A stretch of DNA of 64,000 nt from Cryoendolithus antarcticus (Eukaryota > Ascomycota > Dothideomycetes > Cladosporiales > Cladosporiaceae), in assembly GCA_002077065.1 (NCBI GenBank), contig NAJO01000001.1:1488001-1552000 (forward strand), given 5' to 3'. The notes below the pieces were generated by a model. The model worked only from the letters and a program-made list of their open reading frames with translations. It searched no databases and was not told the DNA's origin. The position numbers were made by a program, and so were the translations under genes. This document shows, piece by piece, positions 55,246 to 64,000 of this stretch; position 1 is the first letter of the stretch; the number at the start of each line of letters is the position of its first letter.

Positions 55246-56828
55246 CTACGGCCTGACGACATACTCGAACGGTAGCCCCAGATTCGTCAGGAAAGTCGTC
55301 TTGTCCTGCCCCGCAGGTATAAGACTCGAGTTCGCAATCCCACACGCATTCACGAACCCACCGAACGCCGCATTCTTCTTCGCCACAAGCGCTTGATACT
55401 TGCTCAGCGCACAGCTCTTACCAGGACCACCCTGACAGCCAACAACAGGGTAGACCTGATCGTTGAGCTTGATGCGCATGTATAGCCCTTTGCTCCCACA
55501 GTTCAGGCGCTCAAAACCGACGGTGCCTCGCATGGTGACGAAAGTGCTGGATTTGTAGATGCGGTTTTTGTCGATGCGGGTCGCAGAGAGAGGCTTTTGG
55601 TCGTCGAAGATGCCAAGAGCAGCTGCGAGCTGGCTGATTTGTCCATCATTCGTAAAGGTTGCGACGAGTGGGCTCGGCGTGAACGGCGATGTGCCGTTCG
55701 AGTTAGTGTATGTTGCGTTTGGCCCTTCCACGAAACGCTGTACGAGCGCGACGAGAAATGGTAGCATGAGCTGCCTTTCGATGTCTGTTCCGGGTCCCGT
55801 GCCGTAGTACTTGAGGTAAAGTCAGTACACATGTAGTCGATGTAGCATCAAGTGCGACGAGGACGACATGCACTTACATATCTGATGTCTTGAGCATACT
55901 CGTATTGCTCAATCTCATGCTGCTTCAACACATTGCACCACGGACTTGTTCGGCCAGTGATCTGAGTCTCGAAGCCACACAGAGTCGCGAAAGTAGTGAC
56001 ATCAGATGCAGTGAAATTCAGTCCACTGACAAGCCCATTGATACGAGCTACAACTGGTGGCAGATAAATGTTCGCCCACGTTGTCGCGTTGATGCCTCCG
56101 CTAGTGTCGTTGTACAGTGGGCAGAGGTCAGACGGAGCCAGCGAGTTGGCAATCGAGCGTGGATCAGTGTTGTTGAGCACATAGATTTTGCCAAGATCCG
56201 TAGCATTGGGACCAAGGTAGCCACGAGCGAACAGACGTGCAGAGTCAACGACTCGGTAGCCAGTCTCCTGGTAGCGATTTGCCCATAGCACGTATGGCGT
56301 GTTTTCCTTGTAGAAACTGGGGTAGTTCCAGCGATACTGCACGCCCATATCGTACAGCTCCTTGTAACCTCCGAGCGACACTTGAGAAAGCTGAGCAGCT
56401 GGGTTGGTGAGCACTGGCTGCCATGTCTTCAGGAAGTCCAGGTCTCGATCCTTGACCGTGAACGTAGCGTTTTGGATCTGTGCGGCATGAGCTAGGTTCT
56501 GTCGTCGACAAAGAAGGGTCATCTACCTTCGCAGCTAGGGTCACCCAGCCATTGTATGCACCTGGATCAGGATATCTCGAGCCATGTCTCGATGTGAAGC
56601 CAGCTTGATCCACTCGACAGCCTTGCGGAGCATCGGGTGAGATGTTGTTGACGTTCGGACCAGAGAACCAAGGCTATGTCGAAGACTTCTTCAGCGATCA
56701 GGCGACCTCTGATAATTGATGGGGTCAACACGTACACTGTTCCCTCCGAGATGCTGCAGCGGATCAAACGACTCGGCTGCAGTGGACACGACAAGCGCGG
56801 TGAGGATGAGGCGCGCAGGTACAAGCAT
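55246..56828 (-). CDS. Secreted histidine acid phosphatase / phytase-like
   Basis: Four exons: 56828-56736, 56673-56527, 56477-55878 and 55809-55246, 467 residues. A signal peptide (MLVPARLILTALVVSTAAES) comes first. Splicing gives HLGGNSPWFSGPNVNN, then the catalytic motif TSRHGSRYPDPG in exon 2. Several N-glycosylation sequons occur (NAT, NDT). The C-terminal proton-donor motif of this superfamily, normally HD (or HAE), reads ATFTNDGQISQLAAALG here, so the expected His is Asn. Cysteines that would form disulfides are kept (CGFETQ, GCQGGPGKSC, ACGIANSS). Either a catalytically altered member or a subfamily with a different donor. Confidence 0.9.
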
Positions 56829-58495
56829 GGTTGAAGATGTGCAGGACACTGTAGACACGCTCTGTCTCCAACGATCTACCTATGACAGGAGCGCTGTCTA
56901 CTTGTACTCCTTGCACGACGAAGAAATGCGTGAAAATACTACGTTACCGTTCAAGCCTATCAAGGGACAGGCGTGCGTGGTGCAAGCCTGTGGTAAGGCT
57001 TCACCGGGGCAGAAAGTGAACGTACAGCCTTGACTCCTACATGCCCACGTTTTGCTGTGGAGGAAGCCATTGGCCAATGTTGAACGCGGAGCATAGAAAT
57101 CTTGATGGGTAAGTCATAAAGTGGCAGGTGTTTTGGCGGGACTCCACAGCTCGGTTGGCATCTGCCGTCTGCCGCTAAGCATATCGGCTTCTGCCACAGT
57201 ACCCTGTGCCGATCTCTGCAGTGGAAGTCATATTTTTTATCTTTGATGTGCTCTTGCAAGTCATATCCCGGCCAGATTACTGCACACACATCAGCACTTT
57301 CTTTGCCTAGGGAGTGAAGGCGGCTCCATAGGCAATTCACTCACCTCGATGTGATTGCAGCATAAGTTGTCGAGCAGCTGCCCAGAAGACTGCGTTCTGG
57401 TCTCATCTTTTATAATGCTCCACCTTTAATATGCGTGCGATCGACCATGCGATTATTCTCATGGCAAGACTCACATGCTCCAGGTGGTCATGTCTACTGC
57501 CTCTGTGCTCATACGATGTAGCACAGTGTCGAGCCGATCTCGACCTCAATCGTGCTTAAGAGCGCAGGTGAATGGTAGCGAAAAGGCGCACTTCCTCTCC
57601 GCAGTCCCGCAGCATCGATGTAAGCTCGGCACTCGAGCATAGTCCAGTCGACATTGACAGAGGTATTCGCCGCCATCGCAAGGCTTGTAGCGAATACTTT
57701 GCCATCGAACGTCCTCAGGCTGCCGATTTCGACTATCTGCCTAACCGAGATTGCCGGGAAGAGTGAAACCCCGCCGTTGATTATGTCGATGCCGATGCTG
57801 GCGTTGTTCGTGATGGTCAGCGCAGCGGAAGGGCATGACCAGTAGCATGGAGGCTGCCATCCTCATCGTTACCTGAGTGGGGGGATTTTGCTTTGACTGA
57901 TGCAATGCTTTGGGTGGTGTGCGGCGAGAGAAACTGTTAACATCAAGCTTTCTAAGTGTCAGAAAAGCAAACGGCGTGAGAGCAAGAGGGATGAGATACA
58001 ATGTAGCTGGCGTTGCTTGCTACGTAGTGCAGGAGGAGCCTCCTTCCACTTGCCTTCTCACAGACAGAGACTACGGGAAAGCCTCTGCATGTCCGCGATC
58101 GAGGCTGCTGTGCTATCAGCTGGTAGCCCGGATGCTACATCGTCGGAGAGATGACCAGCTCCAGGGTGTCTTTCTCAAGGTCGATCTGATACTCGAACCC
58201 GGGACAGCGGGTAGCATCAACATTACGAGATGAAGTAGGGTAAGGAAACGGGTGAAGTCACCGACGATACAATACATCACCACTAGTAGTCATCGCAGCA
58301 GGATGTGAGCTGTAGAATGGAAGGAGACCTCCGAAAGGGCGGAACAGATGCCGCCCAAGCTCCTGTACCCCACACGACACCCATGTGCGGATCTTCTGCA
58401 CGTCCACCAGCCCGTCGAAGTACCCGTCTGTACACCAGTACATTGGCCTTTGGTCACCACTTCTTGCGCAGACCACGGTATCTAAATACCCAAAA
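56829..58495. other. 1.7-kb intergenic stretch
   Basis: Head-to-head spacer between the acid phosphatase and a DUF1295-like gene. It contains a TATA-like run (TCTTTTATAATGC near 57408). Only short frames; no tRNA. The motif ACTCGAACCCGGGAC near 58190 looked tRNA-like but has no matching arms. Confidence 0.45.
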
Positions 58496-59367
58496 ATGGC
58501 TCCCTCGAAGTCAGGCGATAGCTACTCCGCGAGCTCCTCCAAACGCGACATGATCGCGCGCGGTGTCAAGAAACCAAACAACATCGGCACGGCGACTTTC
58601 GTAGGCGCTCGCGCCCTCGATCCTTTCCTTCAATACTCCATCCTAGGTCAAGGCCTGGGCAATGGCCTCATATCGCGTCTTGGAGGAGAGGTCCTGCCGC
58701 AAGGTCCACCACTTATCACGAACAGCTTTCTCGACAGCGCTATAGGGCTTAGCCCGTACCGCACGATCTTGTTCGCAATGAGTGCAGGCAGCATGTTGAA
58801 GCAGAACATCACAGTCTTGGCGTACACACAGGAAGAGGTCACGTTACAGACTGGGCTGATCGTGGGCGCGTTCAACGCTGCAACGAACTCAGTGAACTCG
58901 CTTCTCTTTGTCTGCCGGCAAACGTCGGCGTCGACAAATGGAGAGCACTTCCCGCAGTCACCACTCATTGTGGGATCAATCCTGTACGCCACTGGCATTG
59001 CCGTAGAGCTTGGAAGTGAGGTACAGCGGGCTATCTGGAAGAGAGACCCCGCGAACAAAGGCAAGGTGTATGAGGGCGGGCTGTTTGGACTGAGTCGGCA
59101 TGTGAATTACTTGGGATATACGATGTGGAGAGGAGGATATGCCCTTGCGGCCGGTGGATGGGTCTGGGGTGCTATCACGGCGGGGTTCTTCGCATACGAC
59201 TTCACGCAGCGAGGCATACCGGTGTTGCAGCATTACCTGGAGGAGAAGGTGAGTAGTGCAGCTGACGCTCCGGCGAAAGTGCTGTCACTGACATGGCATA
59301 GTACGGAAAGCAGTACGACCACTACAAGCAGGCCGTGCCTTACAAGTTCGTACCATATGTGTATTAG
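58496..59367 (+). CDS. DUF1295/steroid-reductase-like integral membrane protein
   Basis: Exons 58496-59248 and 59302-59367, 272 residues. The second exon gives YGKQYDHYKQAVPYKFVPYV, which matches the family C-terminus; without splicing the frame reads into unrelated sequence. Several membrane segments are seen, for example PLIVGSILYATGIAVELGSE and GWVWGAITAGFFAYDF. The signature LFGLSRHVNYLGYTMWRGGY resembles the SRHINYFGYTLWR motif of fungal DUF1295 proteins, distantly related to steroid 5-alpha-reductase and isoprenylcysteine methyltransferase folds. The reaction is unknown. The hydrophilic N-terminus (about 35 residues) is Ser/Lys-rich. Confidence 0.85.
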
Positions 59368-60237
59368 TATTGAATCGACCTCCAAGGAATCGAGGCTCAG
59401 AGACTACGGAATACCCCGTGTAGCCTAAGCGTGCCTCAGTCGCTATGCACTGGATCTGAGCGCTTCGCATAGAAAGCGTCAATCGTCTCCATGGTGCAGC
59501 GAGCAGATATACATCATCGGCGCCAGCTACATCGTCTTGCCAGCCCGTCCCAATAGCGCGAACAGTGATCGAGAGCTGAGCTTGGATTGCGTCAGCTGAC
59601 GAATTCGGATGGTGTGTTGTCGACAATGGGGCTTCATGACAGTGCTGGGAAAGCAGCGTAGCATGCTAAGCCATGATATTCATCTTCGCCTTCGAATTGA
59701 ATTTGGTAGGACGAGAATGCTGGGCAGTACGAAGCCGAAGATGATATGCAAAGCGATTGATTTGGAGACTACGTGCTCGCAGACGTGCCTTCGGTTCGAA
59801 ACGATAGCAAAGTAGGCTAGCGTGAGATTACTAATCACAGCTGAAACACCTCCGAAGTTCACGGAGGCCTCGCTTGGGTTCCGAGAACAGAGAACAAGTT
59901 GCCGATGAGCTGATGCGCGTCGCATCCTTCGCCAGTGCGCGCCTGATCATGATTAAGCTTATCATTGGCCAGGTTGCGTAATTTCTGTGTGCATATGACG
60001 GCCCAAATGGACGCGATTTGGCCCCCCAATCTGCGTCGTACGATCACAGGCCTCCCTGCGACCCAACCTTCCTGTACATATGCTACCGAGCTGTCAACTT
60101 CAGCCCTGCGAGAAACTCCATGATAATGTGTTAATCCCACATGCGATCTCATCTCACTTGTAACCTTTCCTAAGTCACATACTGCACAAGCAGAGGCGAG
60201 CGAAGTCGAATTCTACCTAGAGCGTGTCAGCTTCATC
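59368..60237. other. Intergenic region before P450 gene
   Basis: No supported coding frame or RNA. Contains the 3' end of the DUF1295-like gene and presumably the P450 promoter. Confidence 0.45.
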
Positions 60238-61808
60238 ATGGCTCTCGACAGTGCCTTTCTGGCCGAGCACACAACCCTCAGTGCGGTGGCCTTGAGCATT
60301 GTGCTCTTCGCCACAGCAGTTTACTACACCTTCGCAAGGGCACCTCTCCCAGCTAATTTACCACAATACACCACAGAAACATGGCCCATCATCGGCTGCA
60401 TGCAGTTCTTCACCGAGCGATGGAGCTTCTTCCAACGACAAATGGCAAAGTCGCCCACAGGTAATTTCACTTTCCACGCAGGCCACAAAGTGGTTGTTGC
60501 TTTGTCTGGCGAGGAGTCGCGCAAGGTCTTCTTCGATAGTAGACAGCTTGGCTTCTCTGAAGGCTATGGTCCACTGCTTGGAGGAGGCGCTGTGACTACT
60601 TCCGAGAATGGCTTGACTGGAGACATCGAGAACTTCAGCGACTACTTCAATCGGCGGCTAAATGCGATGCTAAGAGGCCCCATACTGGCGAAGGGCTTAC
60701 CGCAGATGCTAACAGATGTCCGAGCTACACTGGACAAGCTTGCGGCGAGCAAGGACTGCATCACCAACCCATTTGACAGCATCTATGGTGTCGTGTTCCA
60801 GCTTACAATGCGCGCGGTGGGTGGCAGAGAGATTGCAGACGATCCAGTTCTGCTGCGGAAAGTCTTGCAGTACTTCGAAGCGATCGAGGGAACGGCGAAA
60901 CCAGTCAACATCATGTACAATTGGATGCCCACTCCGGCGAAGGCCCTGCGGACATACAATGGCGCGAAGCTGTACATGCTTTTCAAGAAGGTTGTAGACG
61001 CGAGAAAGAAGGAGGATCGACACGAGGACGACGCTCTGCAGTACCTCATTGATCAAGGCGACGATGTCGTGAAGATCATAACATGTCAGCGATTCTTTCG
61101 TAAACTCACAGTCGAGATCTCAGCTAATTTTTTGCAGTCGTACTCGGCGCACTGTTCGCCGGGCAGCTCAACTCAGGAATCAATGCGGCTTACATTCTCG
61201 CCTACCTGTCCAATACTCCCGAGTGGTTAGGACGTGTCCAGGATGAGGTCAACACGGTCGCTTCGCGCTACAATGGTGACACTTCAATTCCCCTCAAGAC
61301 CAGACTTGCGGACGTGCCCATCACGGCCTGGGAGACCGAGTTTCCGATGATCGATCTATGCCTCAAGGAGTCGATCCGCTTGCAATCGGCAGGCAACGCT
61401 TTCCGGAAGAATATCTCCAATACTGCTATTCCGTTGAACAAGAGCGGCACCGAAGTGATTCCGCCAGGGGCCTATGTTACGTACGCCGTTGGTGACTTGA
61501 ACTTCAACACGGACATCTACACAGATCCAGATCATTTTGACCCAGGTCGGTACCTGCCAGATCGTGCAGAGGACCGCAAGCAGCATTATGGTGCCATGAC
61601 CTGGGGTTTATCGAGACATCCGTGTCTCGGAATGCGTTTCGCGAAGCTGGAGAACAACTTGCTGACAGCGTTCTTCGTGGCGTACTTTGATGAGTTCCAT
61701 TTGGTGGACAGAAAGGGTAACCACGCCGACGTGCCGCTGCTGAACAAGGAGAACCACACGGCGAAGAAGCCGGATGTTGAAGTGCTGTTAAAGTATCATG
61801 TCAGGTAG
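60238..61808 (+). CDS. Cytochrome P450 with atypical I-helix
   Basis: Exons 60238-61084 and 61138-61808, 505 residues. An N-terminal membrane anchor (LSAVALSIVLFATAVYYTF) is followed by the proline hinge PLPANLPQY. The K-helix ExxR is LKESIRLQ, the PERF-like segment is FDPGRYLP, and the heme loop is TWGLSRHPCLGMRFAKLE, with the Cys thiolate and Trp in place of the usual Phe. The I-helix reads LFAGQLNSGINAAYI, lacking the Asp/Glu-Thr pair of AGxDT. The intron lies at the start of the I-helix (KIIT-FVLGALF). Substrate unknown. No biosynthetic cluster surrounds it. Confidence 0.93.
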
Positions 61809-62085
61809 GACTGATAATTCTGAGATCCTGGTGGAGGGACAGCAGTCAGGTAGAAATCAAAGAGAGTTATTGTGATGTTCCAGTGATGGGTTTCGATGGT
61901 AGCGGCGGGTATAACCGTGCTAAGCGATCCTCGATGGACGCGCCTGCTTCACGCGTAGCACATGCACCTTGTGAATTCCGTCGGTTTGCCTCTCTATTGA
62001 AAATCATGTGCCTATGTTGACCTACTGCTGATACCGTGAGACCGTTCGAAGACTCTGGCTTGATCGGAATTTGCAGTCCACAGTC

Positions 62086-64000
62086 ATGGCCCTCTCACCA
62101 GAGCAGCAGAGTGAGTTACAAGCACAACTCGAGCGAGCTATTGTTGAGTGCAACGAGCGATGCCTCTACTTTGCTGCAAAGTGGTAAGACTCGTCTGATG
62201 TCCTGTTCTTCAATTCAGCTAAACCACAAAGGTCAGCTGAGCTGCTGAACTCCTTCGCCGACTCATCCCATGATGCCTCCGACGACACAGAGGATACCGA
62301 TATCGACGAAGACGTGGACGACAGACCACTACCGCGTCAGACAAAACACAGCAGTCGAGAGTCTCGACTCGAAGCGAAAGAGCGGCCTTGCTACTTGCTT
62401 GCAAAGTCACTCTTCGACTGTAGGGAGTATGATCGATGCGCTGCGGTGTTTCTGCCACATCAGGTTCCTCACAGTACTCCCATTCGCGAAGATGCTGTAC
62501 CCCCGACTCGACTGTCTTTGACGCCGAATCCGAAGAGCAGATCGAAGTTGTCGCTTGGAGCAACACCTGTTTCGAAGCCTGTCGTTCTGGCCATTCCAAA
62601 GAATCTCAGCGAGAAAGCTTTGTTTCTGACACTGTACGCACGATACATGTCTGGTGAGAAACGCAAGCTTGAGGAATCCGAGACTATCTTGGGACCAGCT
62701 GATGGACCTGTGACGGGAAACAAGGAGATCGCCGGCATCGCCTCTGTTCTGGAAGAATACTTCAGTGCTCGCGGGGGCTTACAAGACACCTCGAAGTCAC
62801 AAGGATGGCTTGACTACCTGTATGGCCTTGTGCTCATGAAGAACAAGTCAGAGAGCCTAGCGAAGCAATGGCTACTGAGGAGCGTCAATGTCAACCCTCA
62901 CAACTGGGCAGCCTGGCAGGAGCTAGCTGGTTCAATCGGGTCGATTGAGGAGCTGCAGCAGATCAATGAGCACCTACCACGAGACATCATGGCGTTCATG
63001 TTCAACATCTTCTGTAATCAGGAGCTGTTCCAGTCGACGACTGAGGTCTACAATACGTTGACACAGATTCAAGCCATCTTTCCGAAGTCTGCCTTCCTCC
63101 AACAGCAGAAGGCATTGCTATACTATCACTCGCGCGACCATGAGCAAGCAACACAGCTCTTCGATGGCCTGATCCGAGATCATCCTCATCGGTTGGAAGG
63201 TCTTGAGATATATAGCAATCTGCTGTATGTTCAAGGCAACCGGCCAAAGCTGGCGACCCTCGCCGCTATGGCCAGTAATACGGACAAGTTCAAGCCAGAG
63301 ACCAATTGCATCCTCGGCAATTACTACTCGCTGATATCGGAACATGAGAAAGCGGTGTTGCACTTCCGCCGTGCCCTCACACTTGATCGTAACTTCCAAG
63401 CAGCATGGACGCTGATGGGTCACGAGTACATCGAGCTCAAGAACACGCAGGCAGCCATCGAAAGCTATCGTCGCGCGGTTGACACCAATCGAAAGGACTA
63501 CCGCGCGTGGTATGGACTTGGACAGGGCTACGAGATGCTCGAATGCTACAGCTATAGTCTCTTCTACTACCAGCGTGCAGCTGCGCTTTGCCCAGGCGAT
63601 CCAAAGATGTGGGCTGCCGTCGCAAATGCATACAGCAAATGTGACAAGCTACCGCAGGCTATTCAGGCTTACAAGCGCGCCCTTGTCGTTGGCAGTCAAG
63701 TCGAAACGGGCTCGAGCTTCGGGTCGCGCAACTCTGATCCACTCGCGCAGGCTGTGGGAGGGGCTCTCGATCCGCAGATCTTGTACGACATTGCTCTACT
63801 CTACGAGCGCGAGGAGCGCTGGGACGAAGCAGCAGCTTACATGGAGCTCACACTGGCGCAGGAAGAGGGGCCGGAGGAAGGTGATGTCGGTCTCGGTGCG
63901 ATGCAGATCACTAGTCGTGCGAGGCTATGGCTGGCGAGATGGTGTCATCGCCAAGGCGATCTCGAAAGAGCTATGGAGCTAGCCAACGAGCTCTGTCAAG
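62086..64000 (+). CDS. cdc23: Anaphase-promoting complex subunit APC8/Cdc23 (3' end beyond window)
   Basis: TPR subunit of the APC/C ubiquitin ligase. Exons 62086-62183 and 62232 to the window edge; about 621 residues are visible. The splice joins LYFAAKW to SAELLNSF. After an acidic insert (DDTEDTDIDEDVDD) the family motifs are YLLAKSLFDCREYDRCAAVF, LFLTLYARYMSGEKRK and DYLYGLVLMKNKSESLAKQWL. Tandem TPRs follow: ETNCILGNYYSLISEHEKAV, QAAWTLMGHEYIELKNTQAA, YRAWYGLGQGYEMLECYSYS and MWAAVANAYSKCDKLPQA. It matches Cdc23 rather than Cdc16 or Cdc27 in repeat order and length. The C-terminus is cut off. Confidence 0.94.

Noticed and set aside
58180..58215. tRNA-like T-loop sequence (CTCGAACCCGGGAC)
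   Set aside because: No 5-bp T-stem, anticodon arm or acceptor stem can be formed around it.

Overview
The window is nuclear DNA of a filamentous ascomycete. Short introns (about 45-68 bp, GT-AG, often with a CTGAC/CTAAC-type branch site) interrupt most genes. Proteins are of Pezizomycotina type: Zn2Cys6 regulators, a fungal rhodopsin-domain membrane protein, a DUF6536 membrane protein and a sugar porter. Base composition is moderately GC-rich and no transposon is seen. The gene content suggests Dothideomycetes (Capnodiales/Mycosphaerellales-like), but that placement is inference.

Layout. 1-6.2 kb: methylenetetrahydrofolate reductase (cut by the left edge), NADH pyrophosphatase, splicing factor Yju2 and a rhodopsin-domain membrane protein. 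6.2-15 kb: a gene-poor stretch, a small glycine-rich protein, a periplasmic-binding-protein-like protein, a broken secreted HNH (DUF1524-type) nuclease, and a Zn2Cys6 regulator divergent from an SDR oxidoreductase. 15-24.2 kb: a C2H2+Zn2Cys6 regulator, a DUF6536 membrane protein with an in-frame stop, TAF6 and nucleoside diphosphate kinase. 24.4-33.4 kb: glucosidase II alpha, an epoxide-hydrolase-like protein and S-adenosylmethionine decarboxylase with a long, structured leader. 34-42.9 kb: a small serine-rich protein, a DUF924 protein, the divergent pair FAL1 helicase / SF3a60 (Prp9), and a sulfite-oxidase-like protein. 43-64 kb: a sugar porter, a D-2-hydroxyacid dehydrogenase, an amino acid transporter, an RGG-tailed DEAD-box helicase, a broken acid-sphingomyelinase-like phosphodiesterase, a histidine acid phosphatase, a DUF1295-like membrane protein, a cytochrome P450, and APC8/Cdc23 (cut by the right edge).

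Most of this is ordinary housekeeping sequence: one-carbon, polyamine and nucleotide metabolism, ER glycan trimming, splicing, transcription and cell cycle. Few neighbours are functionally linked. The clearest exceptions are the FAL1/SF3a60 divergent pair (both splicing-related) and the regulator/SDR divergent pair.

The main oddities are three accessory genes (secreted or membrane) that are intact in splice sites and reading frame but carry in-frame stop codons at otherwise conserved positions. Two of the four stops are TGA where a conserved Trp is expected. The S-adenosylmethionine decarboxylase leader holds three perfect hairpins, one with a GAAA tetraloop, plus small upstream ORFs. Two hydrolase-family proteins have substitutions at expected catalytic histidines. 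Exon models were built by hand from splice motifs, phase and family resemblance; no database search was possible.
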